From Stromatinia cepivora (Eukaryota; Ascomycota; Leotiomycetes; Helotiales; Sclerotiniaceae): DNA of 64,000 bases. Location: contig RCTD01000011.1 of assembly GCA_014898415.1 (NCBI GenBank), forward strand, positions 1,302,001 through 1,366,000, in the 5' to 3' direction. Made by a program: the position numbers and the translations under genes. Each line of letters starts with the position of its first letter. The stretch's first letter is position 1. Below the pieces are notes generated by a model. That model did no database searches, was not told where the DNA came from, and worked only from the letters and a program-made list of their open reading frames with translations. Below, one piece after another: positions 1 through 14,050 of this stretch.

Positions 1-1490
1 CCAATCAACCTACGACCCCTGCCTAATATACATTAAGCAGAAAAACGAAACATTCGGATTAATAGGATTTCAAATAAATAATACAATCATTGTAATTAAT
101 AAAGTATTCGCAAATAGAGAATAAAAAGAACTCGAAAATACAAAGTTTCTTACAAAGAATCGAAAAATCTTATCACTTAAGAACCCCTTCAAATTTAACA
201 GAACTGTTATTATTCAAATAAACGATAATTTCATTTATATCAATTAAGAAAGGCAATATACAAATCTACAATTCGTTAAAACATAATCAATCGATATTTA
301 TAGTACAAAAAGCAAAATTCGAAAAAGTATAATCCTAAAGAATCAATATATTGTTTAATATACAAAAGGAACTTATATTTCAACAATATATCAATTAGAA
401 GTATTATTCGCTTTTTCTTTTATTGTCTAAATTATCAACTCCAAAAAAGAAGATGCGAAACTGATGAATAAAACAATCTAATAGAAAATAAACAATTCAA
501 TTAAAGAACTGAAATTCATACTATTCAATCTTGATTCGCTGAAACTAATAGTATTCATAGATATATTATTTATTAATAATCGAAATCTATTTTTGCAAAT
601 CGGATATATTATTGTATTAATAAACAAAAACAACAAAGCGAATCTAATTTATTGATCATTTATCAAATACAAAAAAATCACTAGAAGTATATTAATATCG
701 GAACTTTATAGTATAATCTTAGAATTCGATGTTAATGCAGTACTCAAGAACATTATCGAAAGTATATTATCAAAACAGAAAGTATCATTAATCATATATA
801 TAAATTCGAAATCGCTTTACAATTATCTTACGAAATTAGATTCAATATGAAAGAAAAGATTGATGATTAATTTAATAGCTTTGTAGTAATCGTATGAACA
901 AAAGGAGATAGTGGAAATCAAATGGATTGATGGAGAATCTAATCTTGTTGATATAATAACAAAGGTAAAATTATGTTAGGCTTTTAGAGATCTTGTAGAG
1001 AGTAATATAATCAAGATTAAGGTTACAGAATAAGTAGAGAGATTAGAATGTAATGAAGAGAAAATGACATAAATACAGGAATCAAAGAATGAATATAAAA
1101 CAAGAGTCATTATAGGCATATATTCAGTCGTCAGATATATGATCATTTTATATATGGGTTGATTCGAATAAAGGAACGAAACGAAAGCTAGGACTGGAAA
1201 GAGTACTCACTTGTTGGGCATGTATATTCCTGGAATATACGATACTTCGATTTTAAGAGAAGTTACCAATGTCGGAATATGAATTATATATATGATAAGG
1301 ATGATAAGGATAATTAGGATAGTAAGGATCACGTGTGTATTAGTGTTTATATTAGTGCTTTGGCATACACCATTATATAGATCTTCACCCTTCATAGATT
1401 CTAGTTCTCTAGGCAAATCAAAACGTATTAACAAAGAGTTCTATATATTCGTTGATAAGCTTCACTTCCCCGTGTACAGTTGTCCCGACA
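1..1490 (+). mobile_element. 3' part of a Ty1/Copia retrotransposon, RIP-degraded and cut by the window edge
   Basis: Conceptual translation of about 1-1080, ignoring many stops, gives the end of a Copia polyprotein: the last part of reverse transcriptase and RNase H. Recognisable pieces are YDPCLIY near the start, KEEDAKLMNK, FIDILFINN, SKSLYNYLTKLD, VEIKWIDGESNLVDIITK and a final VTE.VERLE. A non-coding stretch follows, then the presumed 3' LTR at 1270-1490, which starts TGTCGG and ends CCGACA. The rest of the element lies left of the window. A related LTR occurs in reverse orientation at 16010-16223. No reading frame is intact, so it cannot move by itself. Confidence 0.85.
1270..1490 (+). 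repeat. Presumed 3' LTR of the left Copia fragment (221 bp)
   Basis: It begins TGTCGGAATATGAAT and ends TGTCCCGACA, so the ends form the short inverted pair TGTCGG/CCGACA. It matches the minus-strand copy at 16223-16010 over most of its length, mainly with C/T and G/A differences. The open frames inside it (1207-1434 minus and 1292-1501 plus) are chance frames of the LTR, not genes. Confidence 0.75.
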
Positions 1491-1516
1491 ATTATATTTA
1501 GAATATAATTGAAATT

Positions 1517-1798
1517 TGTCACGAATCGTGAACCACAGGAGGCTAACCACGTGATACCTCTTATCTCCCATATCAATTTATGAGCTGATCATCCATGCAT
1601 ATACATTACGAATCATAGGATTTAGTATAGTAAAATGGTAACCCTAATAATGTATATATACAATCCTGTAGTTTACAAATAGATATTTGTATATATATAT
1701 CTAATCGCTCCTTACGAACTATAATTCTTCAATTGTAGATTCTAAAGAACATAATTGATCCTGTTTATTCAGTTCTATTATAACTTTTATATATTATA
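1517..1798 (+). repeat. 5' LTR of Gypsy element 1 (282 bp)
   Basis: It starts TGTCACGAATCGTG. Its end reads TATATATTATA where the 3' copy reads TGTGCGTCACA, a run of C-to-T and G-to-A changes. The first third keeps more G and C than the 3' copy; the last third has lost them. Confidence 0.93.
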
Positions 1799-4700
1799 TT
1801 ATCTACAATTTATTTACAAGTATCCGATTATCTAATAATTTCCCAAATAATACTTTACTTTAATAATACTTTTTTAAATGAACTTTTACAAACATTATAC
1901 TCAAAGAAAGAAGATTTATTCCGATCTAATCGATAAAGATAAATCCCTTTAGAAGTATATTATCACTTTCACAATACAACGAACTTCTTCTTCTATATAC
2001 TCCAAATTTTCGAAAGTATATTCTAAGGAATCCTCTCCTTCTCCTTAATTATTTCAACAATCCTTCAAAGAAAATATAAATACAAGATTGAATAATATTA
2101 TTATTGAAAAAAAGAAAATTGATAAAAAGAAGATTCTAATATATAAAACCAATATTCCCAGTAATTCAATTGTTCCTTTCGAATTATTATTACAATTACA
2201 AGATCTCTATACAATAATTATAAATTTGAAAAAGAAGAATCGATAATTGAAAACTATAATAATAATAAGTTTTATAATAATGCAACCTCTTTTTGAACCC
2301 CAAATGATATTTATATAGGTATCCAGATCAATAACAGTACTTAAAACTCCTCTTATTTCTTTAATCGAAATTCAAGGATCTTTATCCAAACAAATCCAAA
2401 GATCCCGAAGTCAAAGAAAGAAAACTTTGATTAAATAATCTAATCATCCAGAACCCTTCAAGGATTCTCCTTCCCTTTTAGAAAATAACAATCTATCTAA
2501 TAATCAGGGGTCCTTTTACTCAAAAAACCAATCTAATCGATCAAGATTGTATTCCTGTATCAATTATAATTCATAATAAAATATATATACACCAAAACCT
2601 ACAAATTTTATTATTAAACTTAATAATAATATTAAACCTAAAATTAATTTGTGGTAATTATTAATTATAGAACAATTCGAGTTATATACTATATCATTTA
2701 AAAATGAAACACAACATTACATATATATAATCCATTAAACCGAATCGAAAGTATAAATATATTATTATACTTTTTACATATAAATATTCTGATTTATAAT
2801 ATTCAAATTGATCGAACAATTTGTAGCGATCTATCGGAACCCAGCCGAAGTCGATGATACTTGTTTTTAATATGAAATGTGGGTTATGCCTAATACAATT
2901 CGATATAGCAACTTCCTAGAATGATATAGAAAGTTCAGATTACTTGTTATCCAAATAAAGATTACCAATGATAAGGTTTTATTCAGGGATCTCGAACAAA
3001 AGATTTCCGATTTTCTTTTACAAGTAATAACAATATCTATCAAGGATTATAAGATTACAAAAAAATTCGTAAATATATTCATTAAAATAAATTAAAACAA
3101 AATTTCATTACAAAAACAAAACCGATATTGTATTGATCGAAAAACCTTTATAACTATTTATAAATCAATAATTATTACAAACCCTTTATAACCCTTTCAG
3201 AATTTTAATAGTTCCAATTTTGGAACCTTTATATTCCCAAAACCATTTCCGTTTCGAAATACCCCTTCCGGATATATCGGCTTTGTTATATTTAATAACT
3301 ATTCGAACTTCAAATACTCATCGTTTTCTCCCTTTTTTGAAATAGTATATATATTGATGCTTTATATCAATAACCTCAATAAAATCGAAATAATATAAAA
3401 AGAAGTAGAAGAATTCGAAGAATATTGGAATACCGAAAAAAACTTCAGTTTAGAAGTTACAATTGAAGTTATATAGAATATTTGTTTAGAAAAAGAAAAG
3501 TATTTAAAACTAAATATTTAAATTCTATTTCTATTCTAAATATTATATAGGATATAAGATTTCTTAATTTAATTAAGTTTATAAAAGGAGAAGTATTTAT
3601 CTTTCTTTACAATCTTTCGAAAAATAATTATATTTATCGATCAAAAGTATTTATTGATTCTGAAGCAAATAGATTCGCCTTTATTAATATTATATTCCTT
3701 ATTTATTTATTTCCTATATTTAAATTCAGAATTATATTATTTGAAGTTTTAATTGAAATTAAAAAGTATAATAATATACAAAACTATATTATTACCTATT
3801 TCACATTCCTTAATCTAATAATCGATGATTATGAACAATCTTTTATCCCTTTCTTTATTACTGAATTAAAGAATTATAATATTATTTTAGGTAGATTTTG
3901 ATTATCAGAAACTCAAATGAAATTCGATTGTTTCAATCGATATCTCGAATAACCTAAAAAGAGATTTTGTATTATTTTCTATTCGAATAATCTTTTCATT
4001 ATCTAATCATCCTTTTGCAAACAGAAGATCGATCAATTAATCCAACAAGATATTGATCAACAAAATAACCAATTCGAAGAATATTGAAATTGAAAAGATT
4101 TATAATTGAATAGATCAATCGCAATTAATAATATACAACAAAAACCTTCAAATATAAACACAATATAGACTCTTATTGAAAAAGAAGAAATCCTGATTCC
4201 TTTCAAATTTAATCCACCTTTTTTCCAACCAATTATATCATTATTACAGATCTACGAATACCTCCCTTGTATATCGCCCAAAATCCTTGATCTATATATA
4301 CTCAAATCTGATAAGTTCCAATTAGAATGCAAAAGAGATGAACAAATTGAATTCTTTATTATTACTTTAAAAGAATTCAATGATATGATAAACTCTTGAT
4401 AGAATGAACGATATACGGAAAAGAGAGTATTGATTATTTTGATCAAATTTAAGAATACAAAAATTCGAAAGAAACTCGATCGAGTATTAACCGAAATCGA
4501 TTCAGAACCTGAAATACCATTTGAATATCGATAATACCATCGAATCTTTTCCAAATATGAATTAAACATTTTACTTTCTAACCAATCTTATAATTATAAA
4601 ATTATATTGAAAGACAAAGAAGAACAAATTTTGCATTACAATCCGTTTTATAAGATATCCTTAGAACAATTGAAAATCGTTAAAAAATATATTATAAATA

Positions 4701-7700
4701 ACCTTAGCAAAGGTTTCATTGAACTCAATTAAGCCCTTTATACTACACTCATCCTATTCGTCAAGAAATCCAATAATAGTTTGAGGTTCTATATAAACTT
4801 CAGATTATTGAATTCCTTGATATATAAAAATTGGTATCCCCTTCTTTTGATCGATAAAATACTTTCTTGACTTTCCGATATTAAGGTTTTTATCAAACTC
4901 GATATTTGTCAAGCTTTCCATTACATAAGAATAAATCCTGTTTTAGAAGAATATACTACCTTTCGAACCCGATATGGATTATACAAATACAAGGTCGTAT
5001 TATTCGAATTAATGAATAGTCTTATAACCTATTAGTATTATATAAATGATATTCTATTCGATTATCTAGATGTTTTTTGTACAGTATACTTCGATGATAT
5101 TCTAATCTATTCCGAAAACGAAGAAAAGCATCAAACTTATATCAAGCTAATTCTTGAATGATTAGAAGCTGTTAATCTATAAACGGATCTCAAGAAATGC
5201 AAATTCAATATTATATATATTAAATATTTGGGTTTTATTATTTTTATTAAAGGAGTAGAGATGGATCCTGAAAAGATTGAGATAGTTGAGAACTGGACCT
5301 TTCTGATAATAATGAAAGGGATCCAATCATTTCTTGGTTTTTGCAATTTTTATTGATGGTTCATTAAGGATTATAGTATAATAATGAAACCTTTTAACGA
5401 ATTCATTAAAGCAAATATTAAATTCGTATTCGACGAAGTATACCAAAACATATTCAATATTTTGAAGAAAAAGTTTATTTCCATTCTGTTTCTGTAATAT
5501 TATAATTATTAATTCCTTTGTATGTTCGAAATAAATATATCTGATGGGGTAGTTGTTAGTGTATTATTACAATAATATAACGAAGATTGATTTCCTGTAA
5601 TTTATTTCTTTAAGATTATAATTGTTATTGAATTGAATTATAAAGTTTATAATAAGGAAATGCTGTTAATCATTCGATCTTTCAATTATTGAAAAACGGA
5701 ATTTGTTGGTTCATTATATAAAATCAAGGTTTATATTGATTATAAGATCCTCGAATATTTTATGATTATTAAGATTCTTAATATTCGACAAGTTTGTTGA
5801 ACAGAAGTTCTAGTTGATTATAATTTCATTATTATGTATCGCTTTAGAAAAGATAACCCTTTCATCAACGTTTTAATTTATCGGATCGATAAATTAGATC
5901 TTTAGAATTATACCAAGAAGAAAAATCGCCTTCAATAATTTATTAAAGACAATTAAATTGATACTGAAATTATAAGAAAAGTTTTACGAAAGTATTATTT
6001 AGATAAAACAGCGATTGCTAGTATCGATTTGAATAAAATCGCTCCTCGATTCAATCTAATTAATTATATTATTGAAGCAAATAAAACTACAGATAATTTG
6101 TTAGTACTCAGAATATAAGTTACCCAAGGTTACAAGTATATATCATTCTAAAATGATTTTTTGCTTTACGATGATCATTTAATAGTACCTAATATCGATA
6201 ATCTTCGAATTTATTTGATTTGTAAAACCTATAATTCTATTTCTATTATTTATTTTGGTATAAGCAAAATCTATTTCTTATTATTTCAATAATACTATTG
6301 GTTCAGAATGTATAATATTGTAATTAGATATATATATAATTGTTACATCTGTAAATACAGTTTTGTTTTATATAATTATACCCCCGGTTTATTATATCCA
6401 TTTCCGATTTCTAATCGAGTATGGTAATATGTTATTATAGATTATTATAACTTTAATAAGGATAAATATGGATATAACAATATTTTAATCATTATTAATC
6501 GATTAATAAAGCAAATTATTTCTATATTTTATTACAAATCAATTAATATTCGAATTCAAGTACAATTATATCTCTATTACATATATCGATATTATAATCC
6601 CCTTGATACTATAATATCGGATCGCGGTCTTCAATTTTTATTACAATTCTGGAAAGAATTTAGCCAAATCTTAGGAATCGATTTCAAATTATTTATTGTT
6701 TATCATTTCCAAATTGATAATCAAATTGAAATCTATAATCAATACTTTCAATAATAATTAAAATCGTTTGTTAATTATTATTAAGACGATTAATCAAAAT
6801 TCTTATTTATAATGGATTATATGTAATTTATTTTTCTATATAATTCCTTAAAAGGGTTTATACCCTACGAAACCTTATACAGGTATATACCGAAATATAT
6901 ATAGGAATAAAAGGAAGACATTAGTAAGTCAATAGACGATATGAATATATGCAATACCTGTATATATATAGAATATAATAAATTAGTTTTCGTGCAAATA
7001 AAAGAAAATCTATTATATATTCAAGCTAAAATATCGAAATCTATGAATATTTATTAATATAAGATTGATTTCGATATCAAAGATTATGTATAGCTTAATG
7101 TGAAGAGTTATCTTATCTAGAGATTATCCAAGAAATTAGATTTTCCAATTCAAAGAAAATTCAAGATTATTAATCGATTTGGAAGCTTTTTCAAACTCGA
7201 ACTTTCGATTACAATGAAAATTCATCCTATTTTCCTTCTAGATCGATTATGCAAGATATATAATGATTTTCTTTTTAATTAAATATTCGAATCACCTCCG
7301 TCTATTAATATAACTAATAATTCGGAATGGGAAATGGAGAAGATCTTAGTAGTAAAGAAAGTACGAAAAACTTTATTATATAGAATTTTGTGATTTAATA
7401 GCAATATTAATTTTACCTGGTATCCTACTTTCGATTTTAAAACATCATTATATCTCTTGTACGATTTTTATTTGACCAATCCAATATTGCTTGATCTTCC
7501 TAATCGATTAATTGATTAAATAAAGCTTTATAAGAGTGGAGAGGATAATTATAATCATATGAATAACGATTTATCTATGAAATCAAGGGAAAGAAAAGTG
7601 TTCTTTAATATAATAGATTAGATATTATGATTTTATAATGATGTATGTGTATACGATTATAAAAGGATCAAAAATCTATATAAATTCGAGGGAATTTGAT

Positions 7701-8262
7701 TGTATATGTATATAACCTGAACTCCATATAATAAACAAGCTGCCATTATCAAGATAATACGAAAGCAATATATTTCAAAAAACTTATACCTATAATCATT
7801 TCAAAAATCATACAAAGAAAAGCTTAAATATAATAAAAACGAAATATAATGTTACCCCTATCGATTTCGTTCAATTTGATTGATTTGGTCAATTTGATCG
7901 ATTAACTTAGTTGATTTCGGAATTAATCATATTAACTATTCATCATCATTATACCATAATTCAACCTCCTTCCCTTTTTTATTGAAACTTTTTTCTTTCA
8001 AAAATTCTCCAAATCAAGGAAAATACGAATCAATATTAATTTAACCAATTAATAAACGATTTGATCGATTTGATCAATTCATTTGTCATTTTGATCAATT
8101 TAATCGATAATTTTGGTCAATTTGATCAATTTCTATTAAATTGATTAAATCAATTAAAATAATCAATCTAATTGATTTAAAGCTCATGAATCTTTACAAA
8201 ATCTGGTTTCCGATGAAATAGTAATGGAATAGAAGAGTGAAATGTTCGAGGGCAAGTTTTTC

Positions 8263-8277
8263 CGAAGGGGGGGGTAG
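8263..8277 (+). other. Polypurine tract of Gypsy element 1
   Basis: CGAAGGGGGGGGTAG lies directly before the 3' LTR, where the primer for second-strand DNA synthesis is expected. Its eight consecutive G stand out in DNA otherwise stripped of G and C. Confidence 0.75.
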
Positions 8278-8348
8278 TATCACGAATTGTAAACTACAGG
8301 AAACTAATTATGTGATACTTTTTATTTTCTATATCAATTTATAAATTG
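8278..8348 (+). repeat. 3' LTR of Gypsy element 1, first part (71 bp)
   Basis: It aligns with the first 71 bp of the 5' LTR and breaks at the insertion point of the Copia element. The remaining 211 bp resume at 13835. It is more RIP-mutated than the same part of the 5' LTR (TATCACGAATTGTAAAC against TGTCACGAATCGTGAAC). Confidence 0.93.
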
Positions 8349-8514
8349 TGTTGGAAATGAGGCCATCATAGGATTAGAATTGAGGTCACGAGACCACAAT
8401 GGTGCACAGACCATATTTGGGGATAACCTCAATTTTACTTTTACTAGAATTATAAATCCTTAGTTCAATTTATATAATCAATAATACTATTATTTTCTAT
8501 ATCAAAAGTTAACA
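8349..8514 (+). repeat. 5' LTR of the nested Copia element (166 bp)
   Basis: It starts TGTTGGAAATGAGGCC and ends AAAAGTTAACA. It has the same length as the 3' copy. The outer half keeps G and C; the inner half has lost them. Confidence 0.93.
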
Positions 8515-10022
8515 GGTTATAAGATTCGGTTGTACAGTAGTAACTAGAAAGCAAAGCAAATCGAAAAAGGATTAGTATAATTAATAAAGATGGAACAAAG
8601 TGAAAATCAGAGTTTTTATATAGTACTATTGAAGTAGAATTGAAATATGATAATACAATTTATAATTTACAATATTATAGGCCAAAGTGGAAAGTAGTCT
8701 GTATAATGCTGATACAGAATTATAGTAGAGGTGAAAAGCAAGTTTGTATAGTTACAAGAAAATATATTACAATATGATTTTATGAATTCTTTTATTATTT
8801 TATTTTTATATTTCTTTATTATTTTGAATTTATTTACTATATATCTTTTTTTAAGACCATTTTAAAAATCTAAAGATTATCTTCGATATCCATCAAATAA
8901 CAAGAAACCTTTATAATATCGGAATCAAACAACCCTTCGAAGCTTGATCAAAATAATTATAAGCGATGGTTCAGATAAACAAAGATACAATTGAAAGGGA
9001 AAGAATGGTTTTATATAATTGATTAAATATTAGATGAATATGTATAGATTGCAGGATCCAATATAGTATTTGCCTACAAGATCAATGGTCGTGTATATTA
9101 TAATGTCGAATTGAAATCGGAATATTTAAAGAACGAAGTGAATATATTATTGTATATTTGTATAACATTCAATAATAATAATGAAATCTTTATCGACGAA
9201 TATTTAATAATATATATACTTTGAAGATATCTTAAATCAAAATATATTAGAGTCAATGTAATCATAATTAATATATATATGATAATAATCCAGAACTTCA
9301 AATTCCAATCCAATACCTATCCCGATATAATCATTATCGAAGTTTGGGATAAATTGAAAAAGTATAAAAGGAAATTAGAAGCTATAGATGAAAATTGTCG
9401 ATCAATATATCAAGATATTGTTTTGTTTTTGGTTTTAATATATAATCTTTTAATCGATTATTAAGGAATAATGGATATATTGGATATCCAAATTAGTTTT
9501 AGTATTAATGATAAAATCAAGTATTTATAAACTAAAGAATTTTGTTTTAAAGATGAATCAAAATTAATGCAAATTGCGAAAGAATTTAGATATATTTCTC
9601 AATACCAAGAATCAGATTTCGAGATTCTAAATAATATTTGCGATCTATATCAAAAAGAAGATCATTATATATGAGACTATCTATATTTAATATAAACTAG
9701 CAAATTCCTTTATAGTTATTTTCGTTATTAAAGGAGAAAAGGATCATCGAATCCAAAGAAAATTTATTTCAATAAGAAAGATTAAATACATTCTATTAAC
9801 AATATCTCTGAATTAGATTTTGATATTGAAGATATAATGAAGGAAGATTGTAATTTGATAAAGGAGATCATTAGTAAGGCTTCCTTTAACAAATAGTATA
9901 CCAATATAAATGTTTTTTTATATATATTTAATCAATCTTTATTATTCAGATCAATAAAACCTATTGCTAAATAAAGAATAAAGATTGGTGGGGGAGTGAT
10001 ATATTATTGTTATTAGGATTTA

Positions 10023-10376
10023 ATGGATATAATATACAAAAATGATTCTAAGATACTACTTTCAAATATATTATATATATTAAAGCTAGAAGTAAATTTG
10101 CTATCAGGAAAAAGGATCTGTGAAATAGGGTTGCAAGGGGAATTCAATTTTTATTATATATATTTCAAAAAAGATAATAAGAAAATCATCTATACTAGAA
10201 TACAAGACGGAATGTATATGGTTTTATATATGATTAAAGAATATAAGGATATAATTCTCTGTTTTAATATATACCAAAATGATCAAGAAAAAGGCTTTTC
10301 TTTAGAGATAATCGATGACATCAAAGATATTGATAACGAATTAATATTTAAGGAGAAAGAGAGATATTTATTATAA
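10023..10376 (+). pseudogene. Copia pre-integrase fragment (117-codon open stretch)
   Basis: This is the longest open stretch left inside the nested Copia element. It contains LSNILYILKLEVNLLSGKRI, typical of the region just before integrase in Copia polyproteins. It is a piece of the degraded polyprotein that happens to be free of stops and is not expected to be a gene. Confidence 0.8.
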
Positions 10377-13300
10377 TATCGAAGATTTAATTATCTAGAT
10401 CCAAACAAGATTAAGAATCTATACAAGATATCCAATATAACCAAACCGATAAAAGTCCCAATTGAATTAAATATCTATAAAGTGTGTATACTCATCAAAA
10501 TGATTAATTGTATTCCAAAGCAATTGAATCTGTACAAATCAAAGAGACTCGAACTTATATATTTCGATGTTACAGGACCATTCCCAAAATCGATTTGAAG
10601 GAATCGTTATTTCATATTGATCATTAATAATTATACAAAAATAAATTGAATCATATTATTTAAACAAAAAGACAATACAATTCAAACATTGAAAACTTGA
10701 AAAAAGAAAATGGAATTAATTATTGAAGAAAAGATCATTGTAATCAGGATTAACAATGCATCGGAACTTCTACAAACTATTTGTGAATAATCATTAAGTA
10801 TATGATTCGAAGTTATAACAATTGTTTTTTTATATCAAAACGAACCTGCAGAATAGAATATAAGGATTGCAAAAATAGATATAAAAGCAATACTAAAAGA
10901 AATTAGATTACTATTAGAATTTTGGAACGAAGTTATAAAGTATAATATTTATATCAGGAATTGTATTAGTATTGATCCTGATATAAACGGAATAGATCGA
11001 TTTTTTATAAAAGCTTTTATAAGTATAGTATTAAATATAGAGATATACAAAGTTTAAGAAAGCAAATGTTATATTTATATCAATTTCAAGATTATTCTGA
11101 AAAGATAGAGATATGATAAGTTGCGGGATACTTCGAGAATCGATGTATTTTTAGGGTATTCAAAAATTATAAACAAATATATCAAAATATATTTTCTAGA
11201 ATTAGGTTATACATTTCGATCAAGCAGAGTAATTATAAATGAATCTTATCGAAAAGGAGATTTGGATTTTAAATTAAGAAATTATAAATCAAGCCTATAA
11301 AGAATAAAGAATATAAAATCAGATCAAAAACCTTATAATAGACCGATAACAAATAAGATACCTTCTCCATCCTCAATACCAAACGCAATACCTATATCAT
11401 CTTCATTCTAAATGTTTTCTCCAACAGATATTATACTGAGTTCAATAATTATACTAAGTATTTCAATTATCGAATTGAAATCAAGTAAATTAAATATATC
11501 AATATTAATATATAATAAAAATGAAGATAGTAATATCCAGAAAACAAATCAAGAATCTTTTTCTAAAAATACTTCAAATATCGAATCCATTATTTCAAAG
11601 GGTTCAATCCAAGAATTAATTTTTACAAACTCTGAATCTGTACTAGAAGCAAAATTTAAAATTATCTTAAATTTTGTTAACAAGTTTATTTCAACAAAAT
11701 CAAAAAACGAAATAAATCTATAATTATTTAAGATCAAACAAAAGAATAAAATGGATTTTAAAAACAAATCCTTAAGATATCTAATACAAAAATAGAAAAA
11801 AGATATAAAATAAAATTCTGAAAAAGAACGGGAAAATAAGATTATAAAAATATTGATTATAATATCTATACAAATCAAAATTTAAAAAAGTGTAGAATAT
11901 ATTATAATTATAATCCCAATTATTTATAAAATAAATCCTTATATTAAAAATAAGATTATTTTAGATTTTATAACTTTATTAATAGATATAAACAATATAA
12001 AAGGTGTAATATATTCGATCAAAGAAATTCTAGGAATCAAAATATTAAGAATTTATAAAAAAGTAATATCGGATCGAGAATACTCTGAAAAATAAAAGGA
12101 AATTATTTAAAAGGAAATCATATCTTTGATTCAAAATGGTATTTGAGAAGAATATATATTCTCTAAAGAAAGTAATCTAGTTTCGACGAAATAGATATTT
12201 ATAATTAAGATCAAGGATAATAAGATAGAACAATTTAAGACAAAATTAGTAATTCGAGGGTTCAATTAAATACTAGAAAAGAATTACAACGAAACATTTA
12301 CACCAATAATAAGACTAGATACATTTAGATTATTCCTAATTATCATTGCAAAGGAAAATTTAGAATATTTATATTTCGATATCAAAAACGCTTTTACCAA
12401 ATCATATTTAAAAAAAAAGATCTACCTCGAACCACCCCAAAGTATTAAAATCAAAAAAGGATATATATTATAAACTCTATAAAGCCTATATAATTTGAAG
12501 CAAATTAAAAAGGATTGAAGTTTATTATTAAAGAAAGAGTTTTTAAATATAAATTTTGTATAAAGTTTGGCAGATCTATATCTGTATACATCCAAAAACT
12601 GTAATATAATATTACTAGTATATATCGATAATATCGTTATTATATTGCGTATATTATTGCAAATCATTTGATTCAATAAAAAACTATTGGCCTATTTTAA
12701 TACCAAAAATTTAAAGGAGATTAATAAGATCCTAAATATTAGAATTATTTATAATAAAAAAGTATATACATTAATTATAAATCAAAAAGAATATTTTAAT
12801 ATTATATTAATCAAATATGGTATTATATATGGATAATATCAAGCCAAGAAACTATTAATAATAGATTATACCCATTTCCGGTCAGCAACCGATGATAATG
12901 AACTAGCAGATGTAAACGAATATTAATAACGAATAAAAAGTATAATTCATCTAATAGTATATACTCGATCAAATATAGTGTTCTCAGTTGAAAGACTTTC
13001 ACAATTTATAGCAAAACCAGCAAAACATCATACTATAGCTTTGAAGAATCTGATACGATATCTACGATCAATAATCAAACAGAAGTTATGGTTCGGATCA
13101 AAAGGAATACAATTTAACATCTACAAAGAATATAATATGCCTGATAATATAATAAAGGTATATACAGATATAGATTAAGCTAATAACAAATATAACCGGA
13201 AAAGTGTTTCAGGGGGAGTTGTGATATTCTACAAAGGTTCTATATCGTGGGTTAACAAGAAACAAGTGTTTATAGTTATCTTTAATGCAGAATCAGAATA

Positions 13301-13663
13301 TATTACAATAATAATGTTTACCAAATAAAGAAGATAGATTATATAAATACTTAAAGATTTATTCAAATCAAGTTATATTGAAAAAAACAGAAATACAATT
13401 CAGATACTTAATGATAATTAAGGTGTTTTAGTTTTAATCAAGAATCTATATTTATATGAACAATCCAAATATATAGATATCAATTATCATTTCATCAAGG
13501 ATTTGATAAAAAAGGAAAAAATCGTTACTAATTATATCAATATATATAATATAATTGCCGACAGAATAACGAAGCCTTATACAAGGATTGCTTTCGAAAG
13601 ATTCAAGAAAATGTTGGGATTAGTAACCTAAAAGGATCGAATAGAATATCCTCAATAAAGGAG

Positions 13664-13829
13664 TGTTGGAAATAAGATTATTATAGAATTAGAATTGAAA
13701 TCATAAGACCATAATGATACATAAACCATATTTAGGGATAACCTCAATTCTATTCCTATTAGAATTATAGATCCTTAGTTCAACCTACATAGTCAACAAT
13801 ACTACTACTTCCTGCACCAAAAGTTAACA
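13664..13829 (+). repeat. 3' LTR of the nested Copia element (166 bp)
   Basis: It pairs with 8349-8514. Differences are essentially all C/T or G/A. Here the inner half is depleted (TGTTGGAAATAAGATTATT) and the outer half keeps C and G (CTACTACTTCCTGCACC), the reverse of the 5' copy. Confidence 0.93.
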
Positions 13830-13834
13830 AATTG

Positions 13835-14045
13835 ATTATTTATATACATATATTACAAATCATACAATTTAGTATAATAAAATGGTAACCCTAATAATAT
13901 ATATATACAATTTTGCAACCTACAAATAAATATTTGTGTATATATATTTAGTTGCTCTTTATAAGCTATAATTCTTCAGTTGTAAATTCTAAAGAATATA
14001 ATTGACCCTGTTTATTCAGCTCTACTACGGCTCTTGTGCGTCACA
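13835..14045 (+). repeat. 3' LTR of Gypsy element 1, second part (211 bp)
   Basis: It completes the 282-bp LTR after the nested insertion and ends GCTCTTGTGCGTCACA. AAATT follows at 14046-14050 and matches the duplication at 1512-1516. Confidence 0.93.
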
Positions 14046-14050
14046 AAATT

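Larger units (their letters stand above)
8349..13829 (+). mobile_element. Ty1/Copia LTR retrotransposon nested in the Gypsy 3' LTR, RIP-mutated
   Basis: It is 5,481 bp long with two 166-bp LTRs (8349-8514 and 13664-13829) that start TGTTGG and end AACA. The 5-bp duplication AATTG is at 8344-8348 and 13830-13834. After the 5' LTR, GGTTATAAGATTCGG resembles a degraded initiator-tRNA primer site, and AATAAAGGAG precedes the 3' LTR as the purine tract. The domain order is Copia type: a pre-integrase piece (10,023-10,376, containing VNLLSGKRICEIGL), integrase (about 10,440-11,100, with LIYFDVTGPFPKS), reverse transcriptase (about 12,250-13,150, with DIKNAFTKS, LVYIDNIVI and RSATDDNELADV), then RNase H (about 13,160-13,600). 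The usual DD of reverse transcriptase reads DN, as G-to-A change would give. Many stops; inactive. Confidence 0.95.
1517..14045 (+). mobile_element. Ty3/Gypsy LTR retrotransposon, RIP-mutated, interrupted by a Copia element
   Basis: The two LTRs are both exactly 282 bp (1517-1798, and 8278-8348 plus 13835-14045), and AAATT is duplicated at 1512-1516 and 14046-14050. Without the inserted Copia element and its duplicated AATTG, the element is about 7.04 kb. Stop-ridden translation shows the Gypsy order: a protease-like ILGRFWLSE near 3,890; reverse transcriptase around 4,700-5,500 with RFYINFRLLNSLI, LDICQAFHYIRI and the catalytic [11 protein letters not shown] at about 5,081-5,113; RNase H; integrase around 6,150-6,850 with CYICKYS, the DDE stretch and IISDRGLQF; and a possible degenerate chromodomain-like tail near 7,250-7,550. 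A purine tract (AAGGGGGGGG, near 8,264-8,274) precedes the 3' LTR. Stops throughout make it non-autonomous. Confidence 0.95.

Noticed and set aside
1207..1501. Small overlapping frames on both strands, similar to one near 16,000
   Set aside because: The similarity is due to a shared LTR of Copia relics, not to a conserved small gene.
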